Source: CAVQWT01 sp963717705
Lineage (GTDB): Bacteria; Pseudomonadota; Gammaproteobacteria; Burkholderiales; Casimicrobiaceae
Length of the DNA stretch: 64,000 nucleotides
Direction of reading: 5' to 3'
Assembly (NCBI GenBank): GCA_963717705.1
Contig: CAVQWT010000001.1
Coordinates: 36,634-100,633 of the forward strand
Shown: piece by piece, positions 1 to 11,300 of the stretch
How the letters are laid out: the number at the start of each line of letters is the position of its first letter
Numbering within the stretch: position 1 is the stretch's first letter
The notes under the pieces: model-generated
Databases searched by the model: none
What the model was told of the DNA's origin: nothing
The model's input: only the letters and a program-made list of their open reading frames with translations
Translations under genes and position numbers: made by a program

Positions 1-2
1 AT

Positions 3-1283
3 CATGCCCAGGGCGTGGCGCTGGCGGCGCAGCGGCTCGGCTGCGCCGCGACGATCGTCATGCCGGTCACCACGCCGCACATCAAGATCGCGGCGGTCGA
101 GGCGCGCGGCGCCGGGGTGCTGCTGCACGGCGACAGCTACAGCGATGCGTACGAGCACGCGCTCGCGCTGCAGGCGCGGACGGGCGCGACCTTCGTTCAT
201 CCCTACGACGATCCGGACGTCATCGCCGGGCAGGGGACGATCGGGATGGAGATACTCCGCCAGTGCCAGGGTCCGCTCGACGCGATCTTCGTCGCGATCG
301 GCGGCGGAGGACTCATCGCCGGCATCGCCGCGTACGTCAAGCGCGTTCGTCCCGAAGTGAAGGTCATCGGCGTCCAGCCGGTCGATTCCGACGCCATGGC
401 GCGATCGCTCGCCGCCGGCCGCCGGGTGAAGCTGTCGCACGTCGGGCTGTTCGCCGACGGCGTCGCAGTCAAGCAGGTCGGGCGCGAGACGTTCCGGCTG
501 GCGCGGCAGTACGTCGACGACGTCATCCTGGTCGACACCGACGCCATCTGTGCCGCCCTCAAGGACGTATTCGAGGACACGCGCGCGATCCTGGAGCCCG
601 CGGGGGCGCTTTCGATCGCCGGCGTGAAGGCCTGGGTCGAGCGGCATCGCCCGAAGGATCGCACCTACGTCGCGATCGCGTGCGGCGCCAACATGAACTT
701 CGACCGGCTCCGCTTCGTCGCTGAACGCGCCGAGCTGGGCGAACAGCGCGAGGCGATCCTCGCGGTGACGATCCCCGAGCGGCCGGGCAGCTTCCGCGAG
801 TTCTGCGCGCTGCTGGGCAAGCGTTCGGTCACCGAGTTCAACTACCGCTACTCCGACTCGGCGACGGCGCACCTGTTCGTCGGCCTTGAGGTCGCCGGCC
901 GGCAGGAGACCAAGGCGCTGCTGGCCGAGCTCAAGCGTCGGCGGATCGAGGCGCTCGACCTCACCGACAACGAAATGGCGAAGCTCCACGTCCGCCACCT
1001 CGTCGGCGGCCATGCCCCTGCGGCGAAGAACGAGATTCTCTATCGCTTCGAGTTCCCCGAGCGCCCCGGCGCGCTGATGCGATTCCTCGACAGCATGAGC
1101 GCCGGCTGGAACATCAGCCTGTTCCACTACCGGAACCATGGCGCGGATTACGGGCGCGTCCTCGTCGGCATGCAGGTCCCCCCTTCCGACAAGGCCGCGT
1201 TCCGGTCGTTTCTCGAGGGCCTGGGTTACGACTACGTCGACGAGAGCGCCAATCCGGCGTATCGGCTGTTTCTCGGCCGCTAG
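3..1283 (+). CDS. ilvA: Biosynthetic threonine dehydratase (threonine ammonia-lyase), 5' partial
   Basis: PLP enzyme that deaminates threonine to 2-oxobutyrate, the first step of isoleucine synthesis. The gene enters from the left edge; 426 residues are visible, beginning inside the NHAQGVA substrate/PLP segment, so by comparison with the family about 90 N-terminal residues, including the PLP lysine, lie outside. The glycine-rich phosphate loop AIGGGGLIAG is at visible residue about 99. Two C-terminal ACT-like regulatory repeats follow, starting near visible residues 252 (VTIPERPGSF) and 343 (FEFPERPGAL). The paired ACT-like domains mark the isoleucine-feedback-regulated biosynthetic type, unlike the shorter homologue at 50454. 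The stop is followed by an 8-bp GC hairpin (1284-1302) without a good T run. Confidence 0.95.
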   Translation, partial: HAQGVALAAQRLGCAATIVMPVTTPHIKIAAVEARGAGVLLHGDSYSDAYEHALALQARTGATFVHPYDDPDVIAGQGTIGMEILRQCQGPLDAIFVAIGGGGLIAGIAAYVKRVRPEVKVIGVQPVDSDAMARSLAAGRRVKLSHVGLFADGVAVKQVGRETFRLARQYVDDVILVDTDAICAALKDVFEDTRAILEPAGALSIAGVKAWVERHRPKDRTYVAIACGANMNFDRLRFVAERAELGEQREAILAVTIPERPGSFREFCALLGKRSVTEFNYRYSDSATAHLFVGLEVAGRQETKALLAELKRRRIEALDLTDNEMAKLHVRHLVGGHAPAAKNEILYRFEFPERPGALMRFLDSMSAGWNISLFHYRNHGADYGRVLVGMQVPPSDKAAFRSFLEGLGYDYVDESANPAYRLFLGR

Positions 1284-1592
1284 CGGCCGCGCCTCGCGGC
1301 CGGGTTCCCCGGCCGGCTGTTCGGGCGCCGGGCGCCGGGCGGCACCCGGCCCCCCCCTTGGACGCGGGCCCCTCCAGAGGGACGCGCCGGGTCAACGGGT
1401 GCCGTTGCACGGCACCCTCGCCGGTGAAAACTTGCTCGGCCATCGAAAAATGGGGTCCAAGGCACTCCCGACGCCGATTCAGGCAAGGTTTATGCTCTAG
1501 GCAGTTATCGGTGGCCGTGGCAAACTTGCACGGGACTGGTTGTGGCGCACAAATCGCCCCGTCTGACGGACGGGGGCAAGGACACGGAGGAA
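1284..1592 (+). other. Intergenic leader upstream of the pil-chp operon
   Basis: This is a 309-bp gap between ilvA and pilG. It holds a GC hairpin just after the ilvA stop (CGGCCGCG/CGCGGCCG, 1284-1302) and a perfect 9-bp stem with a 3-nt loop at 1397-1417 (GGGTGCCGT-TGC-ACGGCACCC). Neither has a convincing T tract. A TATGCT hexamer at 1491-1496 could be a -10 element for the pil operon, but no -35 is evident. No open frame here resembles a known protein. Confidence 0.4.
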
Positions 1593-1991
1593 ATGTTGCC
1601 GGAGCAGAATCCGCTGGCGGGCGTCAAGGTGATGGTGATCGACGACTCGAACACCATTCGCCGCAGTGCCGAGATTTTCCTGCTACAGGCGGGCTGCACC
1701 GTCATTCTGGCGGAGGACGGCTTCGACGCGCTCGCGAAGATCGCAGACCACCAGCCCGACGTCGTGTTCGTGGACATCATGATGCCCCGCCTGGACGGGT
1801 ACCAGACCTGCGCGCTGATCAAGAAGAACGCGAAGTTCCACACCACGCCAGTGATCATGCTGTCGTCGAAGGATGGCCTGTTCGATCGCGCGCGCGGGCG
1901 GATGGTGGGCTCGGACCAGTATCTGACGAAGCCCTTCACCAAGGAGAGCCTGCTCAAGGCCGTCGCAGCGCACATGCGCGCAGCGGCGTGA
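1593..1991 (+). CDS. pilG: Twitching motility response regulator PilG
   Basis: Single-domain CheY-like receiver of the Chp chemosensory system, which controls type IV pilus extension and cAMP signalling. With the chosen ATG the protein is 132 residues. The acidic pocket is D17/D18 (VMVIDDSN), the phosphoacceptor is D61 (VFVDIMMPRLDGYQTC) and the conserved lysine is K113 (YLTKPF). The segment DGFDALAKIAD and the whole receiver match PilG closely. Start choice is uncertain: GGAGG at 1586-1590 sits only 2 nt from this ATG, better spaced for the next codon (TTG, 1596), and a GTG at 1542 would add 17 residues. First gene of pilG-pilH-pilI-pilJ-chpA. Confidence 0.93.
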   Translation: MLPEQNPLAGVKVMVIDDSNTIRRSAEIFLLQAGCTVILAEDGFDALAKIADHQPDVVFVDIMMPRLDGYQTCALIKKNAKFHTTPVIMLSSKDGLFDRARGRMVGSDQYLTKPFTKESLLKAVAAHMRAAA

Positions 1992-2058
1992 GCGGCCCCC
2001 GGCGGGCGGCAAGGCGCGAACCGCGCCACCGGGGCGCAACACCAACGGGGTAGGAACC

Positions 2059-2424
2059 ATGGCGATCAAGAGAATTCTCATCGTGGACGACTCGCCCACC
2101 GAGCGCCACGTCCTCAACGACCTGCTGACGAAAGCAGGCTACGAGGTCGTGGCGAGCGACAACGGCGAGGACGCGATCCTCAAGGCGAAGCAGGTCAAGC
2201 CCGACCTCATCCTGATGGACGTCGTGATGCCCGGGCTGAACGGCTTCCAGGCGACGCGGGCTATCAGCCGCGACGCCGACACCCGCGGCATCCCGATCAT
2301 CCTGTGCACCTCCAAGAGCCAGGAGACCGACAAGATCTGGGGCATGCGCCAGGGCGCCCGCGACTACATCGTGAAGCCGGTCAACCGCGACGAGCTGCTC
2401 GCCAAGATCGCCGCGCTCGGCTGA
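2059..2424 (+). CDS. pilH: Twitching motility response regulator PilH
   Basis: Second CheY-like receiver of the Chp system. In Pseudomonas PilH opposes or buffers PilG output and influences pilus retraction; that role is inferred here from homology and synteny. At 121 residues it has the usual family length. The receiver residues are the N-terminal IVDDSPTERH acidic pair, phosphoacceptor D54 (LILMDVVMPGLNGFQ) and K106 (YIVKPVN). The ATG is preceded by a GGGGTAGG purine stretch. It lies 67 bp after pilG and 16 bp before pilI, fitting one transcript. Confidence 0.94.
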   Translation: MAIKRILIVDDSPTERHVLNDLLTKAGYEVVASDNGEDAILKAKQVKPDLILMDVVMPGLNGFQATRAISRDADTRGIPIILCTSKSQETDKIWGMRQGARDYIVKPVNRDELLAKIAALG

Positions 2425-2440
2425 TTCCCGCGAACCCCCG

Positions 2441-2968
2441 ATGGCCCGCGCCGGAAAACTCGACCTCCGCTCGTTCCAGCAGGAACTCGCCTCCCGCCTG
2501 TCCAGCAAGACGGCGGCGCAGGTCGAGTCATCCCGGCTGGGGCTGTCCTGCGCCGGTGAGCAGTGGCTCATCCGCCTGGCCGACGCCGGCGAGGTGACCG
2601 CCGTGCCCCCCATCGCCGCCGTGCCGCTGACCAAGCCGTGGTTCGTCGGTGTCGCCAACATCCGCGGCAACCTCTACAGCGTGGTCGATCTGGCGGGATT
2701 CCTCGGTCGCGGCGCCGCGCCGCCCGCGGCCGGCGGTCAGCGCCGCCTCGTGCTGTTCGGCCCCCGCGTCGGCGATCTCAAGGCCGGCGTCGTCGTCGAG
2801 CGCGTGCTCGGCCTGCGCAACCTCGCCGAGCTGGCGCCCGTGGCGCCACCTGCCGGCGCGCCGGAGTGGTACGGGCGGCGCTGGATCGACGCCACCGGCG
2901 GGGCCTGGCAGGAAATCGATTTCTCTCATCTCGCGCGTGACGCGGCGTTCCTGCAGGTCGGCCAGTAG
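2441..2968 (+). CDS. pilI: CheW-like coupling protein PilI
   Basis: Scaffold protein that couples the PilJ chemoreceptor to the ChpA kinase at the inner membrane. It has 175 residues. The CheW fold is recognisable from the stretch GEVTAVPPIAAVPLTKPWF followed by GVANIRGNLYSVVDLAGFLG (about residues 47-87), the hallmark of CheW/PilI proteins. The ATG follows the pilH stop by 16 bp, without a strong Shine-Dalgarno, which suggests coupling to upstream translation. Position between pilH and pilJ supports PilI over a generic CheW. Confidence 0.9.
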   Translation: MARAGKLDLRSFQQELASRLSSKTAAQVESSRLGLSCAGEQWLIRLADAGEVTAVPPIAAVPLTKPWFVGVANIRGNLYSVVDLAGFLGRGAAPPAAGGQRRLVLFGPRVGDLKAGVVVERVLGLRNLAELAPVAPPAGAPEWYGRRWIDATGGAWQEIDFSHLARDAAFLQVGQ

Positions 2969-3034
2969 CCAGCCGCACGCACCCGCCGCCGCGACCACCG
3001 ACTCGAACAGAACACCCGCCGTACCGGAGGAAAC

Positions 3035-5242
3035 ATGGCCCTGAACCTCAAACTGCCCAAGGTCTTCGGCAAGGACAAGGCGGCTGCTGCCGCCGCCGCC
3101 GACCTCGACATGCCCACCACGCAGGTCCGGGCATCGCAGGCGCAGGCGGGCTACGACCCGCTCGCGTCGGTGTCGATCATGGAGCAGCTGCGCACGGCGA
3201 CCACCGAGATGAAGATGCCGCGGCGGCTGCCGGTGATCGGCCACCTGCCGATCGTCCAGCAGTTCCAGGTGCTCGGCGTGATGATGGTGACGTTCTTCGT
3301 GTTCGCGGCGTTCATGGTGTTCCTCGACGGGCGGAACGCGACGCAAAACGCTGCCGCCGCCTCGACGGCGACCGAAATGCAGATGCTTTCGCAGCGCCTG
3401 GCGCGCGGCACCGCACTGGCGGCGCAGGGCCAGGCCGGTGCGTTCGCCTCGGTGAAGGACAGCACCGACCGCTTCAAGACCAACCTCGACGCGATCTCCG
3501 AAGGCGGCACGATCCGCGGCGTGTCGCTCGACGTCGCGTCCGACCCGGCTACCGTGCAGCTGCTGCAGGACATCCGCGGCCGCTGGACCAAGGTCGAGGC
3601 CAACGCCCGCCGCGTCATGGACAACCAGCAGCCGCTGACGACGCTGGCCAAGGGGCTGACCGACATCAACTCCGGCAACAACGCCATCCTCGAGCTCGCG
3701 CAGCAGGCCGCGCAGCAGATCGGGCAGAGCGGCGGATCGCTGCGGGAAATCGATTTTGCCAACCAGCTCGCGGTGCTGTCGCAGCGGATCGCCAAGAACG
3801 CCAACACGCTGGCTTCGTCGGAGGAAATCGATCCCGAGGTCGCGTTCCTGCTGGGCAAGGACTCCGGCACTTTCCGCGACGTGCTCGCCGGCCTCACCAA
3901 GGGCAGCGATGCCCTGCGCCTGGCGCCCGTGCGCAACGCCGAAGCGCAGGCGACGCTGGCCGAGCTCGGCAAGCGCTTCGCCGTCTACGACGCCGGGGTC
4001 GCCGCGATCCTGCAGAACATGAACCGGCTGGTCGGCGCGAAGCAGGCGGCGCGCGGAATCAACGCCGAATCCGAGCCGCTGCTCAACGACACGACCAAGC
4101 TCGCGGCGCAGTACGAGGGCACCGGGGGCGTCCGCGGCTCGCTGTGGGCCGCGGTGGTCTTCGCCCTGCTCGGGCTAGTCTGCCTCGTCCTGCTGGGCAA
4201 GGTGTTCCTCGACGACGCCCGCGTGCGAGCCTACGAGAGCGAGCAGGAAAACAAGCGCAACCAGGAGGCGATTCTCCGGCTGCTGAACGAGATGGGCAAC
4301 CTGGCCGACGGCGACCTCACCGTGCAGGCCTCGGTGACCGAGGACGTCACCGGTGCGATCGCCGACTCGATCAACTTCACGATCGAGGAGCTGCGGACGC
4401 TGGTGCGCGGGATCAATTCCGCGACCGACCAGGTGGCGAAGGCGACGCAGGACGCGCAGAACATCTCGAACCGGCTGTTCGAGGCCTCGCAGCGGCAGAA
4501 CCGCGAGATCCAGCAGGCGTCCGCGTCGGTGCTGTCGATGGCGGAGTCGATCAACGAGGTTTCGCAGACCGCCACGCAGTCGGCGCGAGTCGCCCAGCAG
4601 TCGCTGACGGCCGCCGAGAAGGGCGGGCAGGCGGTGCAGAACCAGATCGCGGGCATGAACGAGATCCGCACCCAGATCCAGGACACGTCGAAGCGGATCA
4701 AGCGGCTGGGCGAATCGTCGCTCGAGATCGGCGAGATCGTCGAGCTGATCTCGGACATCACCGAGCAGACGAACGTGCTGGCGCTGAACGCCGCGATCCA
4801 GGCGGCGTCGGCGGGCGAGGCGGGTCGCGGCTTCACCGTGGTTGCGGAAGAAGTGCAGCGGCTGGCCGAACGCTCCGGCGAGGCGACCAAGCAGATCGAG
4901 GCGATCGTGAAGACCATTCAGGCGGACACCCAGGACGCCGTGGCGGCCATGGAAAAGAGCACCGTCGGCGTGGTCGAAGGGACCAAGCTGTCGGACGCGG
5001 CGGGACAGGCGCTGACCGAGATCCAGAAGGTCTCGCGCGAACTCGCCTCCCTGATCGGCGGCATTTCCGACCAGACGACCAAGCAGTCCGCATCGGTCAC
5101 CGACGTGACGCGCGGCATGCAGGGCATCCTCAAGATCACCGAGGAGACGACCGAAGGCACCAAGCAGACCAACGTGTCCATCGGCCAGCTGACGCGCCTC
5201 GCGGCCGAGCTGCGTTCGTCGGTGGCAGGCTTCAAGGTCTGA
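3035..5242 (+). CDS. pilJ: Type IV pilus methyl-accepting chemotaxis protein PilJ
   Basis: Membrane chemoreceptor of the Chp array. It has 735 residues, with TM1 around residues 79-100 and TM2 around 370-391 bracketing a periplasmic region. That region carries two PilJ-N-type repeats (EMQMLSQRLARGTALAAQ and NQLAVLSQRIAKNANTLA). A cytoplasmic helical region follows, with the receptor signalling tip DITEQTNVLALNAAIQA and AGEAGRGFTVVAEEVQRLAE near residues 573-612. The start has a clear GGAGG 5 nt upstream. An N-terminal cytoplasmic stretch of about 75 residues before TM1 is longer than in Pseudomonas PilJ (about 680 residues in total). No pilK methyltransferase gene follows, so how this receptor adapts is not evident here. 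Confidence 0.94.
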   Translation: MALNLKLPKVFGKDKAAAAAAADLDMPTTQVRASQAQAGYDPLASVSIMEQLRTATTEMKMPRRLPVIGHLPIVQQFQVLGVMMVTFFVFAAFMVFLDGRNATQNAAAASTATEMQMLSQRLARGTALAAQGQAGAFASVKDSTDRFKTNLDAISEGGTIRGVSLDVASDPATVQLLQDIRGRWTKVEANARRVMDNQQPLTTLAKGLTDINSGNNAILELAQQAAQQIGQSGGSLREIDFANQLAVLSQRIAKNANTLASSEEIDPEVAFLLGKDSGTFRDVLAGLTKGSDALRLAPVRNAEAQATLAELGKRFAVYDAGVAAILQNMNRLVGAKQAARGINAESEPLLNDTTKLAAQYEGTGGVRGSLWAAVVFALLGLVCLVLLGKVFLDDARVRAYESEQENKRNQEAILRLLNEMGNLADGDLTVQASVTEDVTGAIADSINFTIEELRTLVRGINSATDQVAKATQDAQNISNRLFEASQRQNREIQQASASVLSMAESINEVSQTATQSARVAQQSLTAAEKGGQAVQNQIAGMNEIRTQIQDTSKRIKRLGESSLEIGEIVELISDITEQTNVLALNAAIQAASAGEAGRGFTVVAEEVQRLAERSGEATKQIEAIVKTIQADTQDAVAAMEKSTVGVVEGTKLSDAAGQALTEIQKVSRELASLIGGISDQTTKQSASVTDVTRGMQGILKITEETTEGTKQTNVSIGQLTRLAAELRSSVAGFKV

Positions 5243-5320
5243 CCGTTGCCGGCAGGCGTCGCCGCCGCGGGCAGGCGCGATTCTTGCAGAGGCTAGTCTG
5301 GACCAGCATCGGCAAGGAGC

Positions 5321-8300
5321 ATGACCATCGTGGCAACGGAAAACGCACCGGACTTCGACCTCGGACCCCTGTCATGGGTCCAGGGCGAAATCGACCAGGC
5401 GCTCGGCCGCGGCCTCGATTCGCTCGCCGCGTTTCAGGCCAACCCCGGCGACGCCACCGAGCTCAAGCATGCGCGGACGCACGTCCACCAGGCGGCGGGT
5501 GCGATCCAGATGGTCGGGCTCGACGCGGTCGTTGCCTACACCGACGAGATCGAGCGGCAGCTGGGCCGGCTGGAGGAACTCCCCGAACCCGAGCTGAAGG
5601 CGAGCTGCGCGGCGATCGATCACGCCTGCCGCAAGCTCCGGATCTTCCTGGCCGAACTAGTCGGCGGCTCGCCGCCGGTGCCACTCAAGCTGTTCCCCGA
5701 ATACGAGAAGATGCAGCGCGCCCGCGGGGTGAAGGCCGCGGCGCCGACCGACCTCTTCTTCCCTGATCTCGCCCCGCGCGCGCCGAAGCTGTCGGCGCCG
5801 CAGGTGGTTCCGGCGGCGAAGCTTCCCTCGTACATGGTCAAGCAGCGCCGCCAGTACCAGCGCGGGCTGCTCGCCTGGCTGCGCGGCGACGAGGACGGCG
5901 CGAAGACGATGCGCGACGCGATCGCCGCCATCGAGGACGCGACCACGCACCAGAACCTGCGGGCGTTCTGGTGGACCACCGGCGCGCTGTTCGACGCGCT
6001 GAACGAGCGCGGGCTCGAGGGTGGTTTCGGGGTCAAGCAGCTCGCCGCCCGCATCGACCTGCAGATCCGCCGCGTCGTCGAAGGCAGCGCCAAGGTGGCC
6101 GACCGGCTGCGCCGGGAGGTGCTGTATTACGTCGCCATCGCCGCGCCGGTGGCGCCGTCGGTGCAGGCGGTGCAGAAGGGATTCAAGCTCGGCGGGCTGA
6201 TTCCGTCGGCCGAAGTGCTCAACAGCGATCTCGTGCGCATCCAGCCGCTGCTGCGTGACGCGCGCGACCAGCTCGCGGCGGCCAAGGATTCGTGGCTCAA
6301 GTTCACCTCCGGCCGTGCCGAGAACCTGCCCAAGCTCAAGCAGACGCTGACGTCGGTGCACAAGTGCGCGGCCGAGATCGGCAACGGCGCGCTGATGAAG
6401 CTCACCGCGGGACTGGTCGAGCGCCTGGACAAGATGCCGACGAGCAGCGTCTCGGAACCGCTGGCGATGGAATACGCGACGGGCCTGCTGCTCGCGGAAA
6501 GCGCGGCCGACGGCTACGCGAACCTCGGCCCCGAGTTTCCGAAGCAGGTCGAGGCGATGCTGTCGCGGATCGATGCCGCGCGTGCGTCGCGCCCGGCCCC
6601 CGCCGGCACGGCGGCGCCCATGCTCGACGAGATGTCGAAGCGTGCGCAGGAGCGACTGCTGCTGGCGCAGGTCGGCCGCGAGATCCAGGCCAATCTCCGG
6701 CACATGGAGCAGGTGCTCGACGCATTCTTCCGCGACAACGGCAAGCGCGCTGAGCTTGGGGCGCTGGCCAGGGACAGCACCCAGGTCCGCGGCGCCCTGA
6801 CGATCCTCGGCCTCGACGATGCCGAGCGGCTGCTGGGGTTGTGCCAGGAGCAGATCGCCGCGTACGCCGATCCCGAGACGCCGGTCAACAACGATGAGCT
6901 CGAGCTGCTCGCCGAGTCGCTGTCCGGCCTCGGCTTCTACATCGAGGCGGTCGAGCAGCAACGGCCCGACCGCGACCGCCTGATCGCGCCGCTGCTCGCC
7001 AGGCGCCTGGGCGAGACGCCGGCGCCGGTCGTCGACGACCGCGGCGAGTCGGTGGAGGATGGCGTCGAAGCGCTGCGCGCCACACTGCCCGCGCTGGTCG
7101 ACGAAATGCGCCGCGCCCCCGCCGATCCGTCGGCCCGCGAGGCGCTGAAGACCCGGCTCACCGGCCTGCGCGACGACGCCGAGCTCATCGGCGACGCCGA
7201 GCTCGTGGTCCAGGCCGCGTCGGCGCTGAAGGAGCTCGACGCCGGCGGCGCCGCGCTCGCTGCCGCGGTGGACGCCATAGCCGAATCGCAGGCGGCGCCG
7301 GCGCCGTCGATCTCCGAGGAAACGCAGCGGCTCCTCGCGACCGACCAGCTCGACGGCGAGCTGCTCGAGATCTATCTGGCCGAGGCCGCCGAGGTGATCG
7401 ACGCCATCGGCGAGAACCACACGACGCTGCGGGCAAACCCTGGCGACCGCGAGGCGTTGCGCAACGTGCGCCGCGCGTTCCATACGCTCAAGGGGTCCGG
7501 CCGGATGGTCGGGCTCACCGAACTCGGCGACATCGCCTACGACGTCGAGAAGCTGCACAACCGGCTGCTCGACGAGGACCGGCCGGTCACCACGGCGGTG
7601 CTGGCCCTGATCGCGCAGGCACGCGACGACTTCCGCCACTGGGTCGACGGGCTGTCCGCGCAGGGCCGCGTGCATGCCGATCCCGCGGCGCTGCACGCGG
7701 CGATCCGCGCCGTCGAGGACGAACTTCCCCCCGGACGCGAGTCGGTGCTGACGCCGACCCCGCCCGCGCCGAGCGAAAATTCAGGGGCGACGGCGGTGGC
7801 GACCATCGACACTGCCGAGCCCGCGCAGGCGCATCCGGAGCCTTCGGCGCCGCCACCCGCCGACGAGGCGCTGCCCGCCATCGAGATCGAGGTTCCGCCC
7901 GTTGCGGAAGCGCCTTCGCCGGCGCCCGACAGCCGCGCGTTCGAACTGCCCGAACTCGGTAGCGGCGGCGCCGCGCCGAACGTGCTGCCGTTGCTTGAAG
8001 TGCCGGATTTCCCGGAGTTGGAGGACATCGGCGCCGTCGTTGCCGCGGATGCGCTGTCCGCCGCACCGCCGCCGTTCGCGCCGGCACCGGACGACGTCCC
8101 GGCTCGGCTCGAGACTGCGCCGGACGCAACCGCCGAAGCGCTCGCGTCCGACGACATCAGCGTCGGCGGCGTCGTGCTCTCGGCCAGCCTGTTCGAGATT
8201 CTGGTCGCCGAGGCGGACCAGCATCTCGCGACGCTGAGGCACGAATTGCAGCTGCTGCAGTTCGATCCGGCGCACCCGGTGTCGCAGGAAATGGTTCGCG

Positions 8301-11300
8301 CGAGTCACACGCTGTGCGGCATTCACCGCACCGGCGGGTTTCCGCTCGTCGCGGTCACGTCGAAGGCGCTCGAGCAGACCTTGCTCGGTCTGCAGCAGCA
8401 TGCCGGTCCTCCGCCGTCCGCGGCGCAGCCGGTGTTGCAGCGCGCAGTAGCCGGCCTCGGCAGTTTCGTGGCACGGATCAAGGAGCGGGTGGCGTTCAGC
8501 GCGCTCGACGCCGACGAAGCGTCGTCGATCCAGAACGAGCTCGAAGCGCTGAGGGCAGACCTGGCCGCCGCGGTCGACGACGCCGAAACGCTTGCGGCCC
8601 GGCACGCGGACGAAGACGACGAGCCCTCCGGCCAGGCGGTCGCGCGCGCACCGCAGGGCGGCCCCGATGCCGTGGACGAGGAGGGCGGGCCGACCGACCC
8701 GACGTCGGTCGCCGCTGCGCTTGCCGTGGACAGCGCCCCCGAGTTCGTGTTGCCGACCGAGCCCGCGTCGTCCGCGCTGCGCGTCGATCCGCTCGCGGAC
8801 GTGCGCGACGATGTCGATGCCGACGTGCTGCCGATCTTCCTCGAGGAAGCCGCCGAACTGCTGCCGCAGGCGGGTGCGCAGGTGCGCGCGTGGCGCCGCT
8901 CACCGCAGGAACACACGGCGTCGCAGCAGCTGCGGCGGACGCTGCACACCTTCAAGGGCAGCGCGCGGATGGCAGGCGCGATGCGTCTGGGCGAACTCAC
9001 CCACCTGATGGAAAGTCGCATTCTCGTCGGCGACGACACCGTGGCCGCGACGCCCGAGCTGTTCGAGGCGCTGGACACCGACCTCGACCAGATCGCCTGG
9101 GTGCTCGACGCGCTGCGCGAAGGCCGCACCAACGTCGAGCTGCCCTGGGTCGTCGAAGCCAGGGCCGCGGCGCTGGCGGCCGACGCGGGGCCGTTCCCGG
9201 TGCCGGAGCGCACCGAGGTGGCGGCGGTCGAAGCGTCGGCCGTCCCGCCGGGGGACGCAGTCGCGGTGGACGAACCGGTGGCGGTCGAAGCGGTGTTGCC
9301 GCCGGACTTGGCGCCGGAGCCCGCGGTGCCGGCGTCGACGATGGCGGCTGCGGCTGCGGCACTCCCCGACGCCGGTTTCATTGCGCCGGCCGGCGGCGAG
9401 CCGCCGGTCGTGGTTCCCCTCGCCGGTGCCGCCGCACCCGCGGTGCGTGCCGAGGTCGCCGCCGACGCGGAAGCCGGTGCCCGCGCGATGCTGCGGGTGC
9501 GCGCCGACATGATCGACCGGCTGGTCAACGAGGCCGGGGAAGTCGCGATCGCGCGCTCCCGCGTCGAGGGCGAACTGCGCTCGCTGAAGTCCAACCTGCT
9601 CGAACTGACCGGCAGCGTCATCCGCCTGCGCGCGCAGGTACGTGAAATCGAGATCCAGGCCGAGTCCCAGATCCAGTCGCGAATGTCGCTCGTCGGCGAG
9701 GCCGAGGGCTTCGACCCGCTCGAGTTCGACCGCTACACGCGGTTCCAGGAGCTGACCCGCTCGCTCGCCGAAGGCGTCAACGACGTCTCGACGGTCCAGC
9801 AGTCGCTGCTCAAGAACCTCGACGACGCCGACGCCGCGCTGCTCGCGCAGGCGCGGATGTCGCGCGAGGTGCAGCAGCAGCTGTTCTCGATCCGGACGGT
9901 CCCGTTCGGCAGCCTGTCCGAGCGGCTGTACCGGATCCTGCGGCGGGTTGCGCAGGAACTCGGCAAGCGCGCCAATCTCGAGATCCGCGGCGGGCAGACG
10001 GAGCTCGATCGCTCGGTGCTGGAAAAGCTCGTCGGACCGCTCGAGCACCTGCTGCGCAACGCGCTGGACCACGGCGTCGAGCCGCGCGACGAGCGCCTGC
10101 GTGCGGGCAAGACCGAGACCGGGGAAATCACCCTCACCGTCCGCCAGGTCGGCAACGAAATCGCCATCGAGTTGGCCGACGACGGCTCGGGCATCGATCT
10201 CGAGAACGTACGCCGCAAGGCGGTGGCGCAGGGCCGCATCGCGGCGGATGCGCAGCCGACCGACGCGCAGCTCATCGAGTTCATCTTCCACCCCGGCTTC
10301 TCCACCGCCTCGAGGGTCACCCAGATCTCGGGGCTCGGCGTCGGGATGGACGTGGTGCGCTCGGAAATCGCCACCCTCGGCGGCCGGGTCGAGGTCGCCA
10401 GCACGCGCGGCAAGGGCACGACCTTCATGCTCTACCTGCCGTTGACGCTGGCCGTCGCCCAGGCAGTGCTGGTCCGTGCCGGCGGCCGCATGTGGGCGCT
10501 CCCCGCACCGATGGTCGAGCAGGTTCAGCAGGTCAAGGCCGAGACACTGGTCAGCCTCTACGTCGCCCGCGAAGTCGACTGGCAGGGACGCAAGTATCCG
10601 TTCCATTACCTGCCGCGGCTGCTCGGCGACACCCTGCACAATCCGGAGACGCAGCGGTACAACCCGGTGCTGCTGCTGCGCACGGGGCAGGGTCTCGCGG
10701 CGGTGCACGTCGACGAGATGATCGGCAACCAGGAAGTCGTGGTCAAGAACATCGGACCGCAGCTCGCGCGGGTGTCGGGAATCGCAGGGGCGACGGTGCT
10801 GGGCAACGGCGAGATCGTGCTCATCATCAATCCCGTCCAGCTGGCCGCACGCACCGACGTGCCGGCGTTCGATCCGAACGCCGAGGAGCGCATCGCGGCG
10901 CACGCGCCGCAGTTCGCGCAGCCGTCGAAGTCAGGTCCGCCGTTGGTAATGGTCGTCGACGACTCGCTGACGGTGCGCAAGATCACGAGCCGCATGCTCA
11001 CGCGGGAAGGTTTCACCGTCATCACCGCGAAGGACGGGATGGATGCGCTGCAGATGCTCGGCGAACAGACCCCCGACGTGATTCTGCTGGACATAGAGAT
11101 GCCGCGGATGGACGGCTTCGAGTTCACCAAGACCATCAAGAACGACCCGAAGAGCGCGCACATCCCGATCATCATGATCACGTCGCGCACCGCGGAAAAG
11201 CACCGCAACCGCGCGCAGGAGCTCGGCGTCGACCTCTACCTCGGCAAGCCGTACCAGGAAGAGGAGCTGCTGCGCCACCTGCGCGAAATGCTCGAGATCG

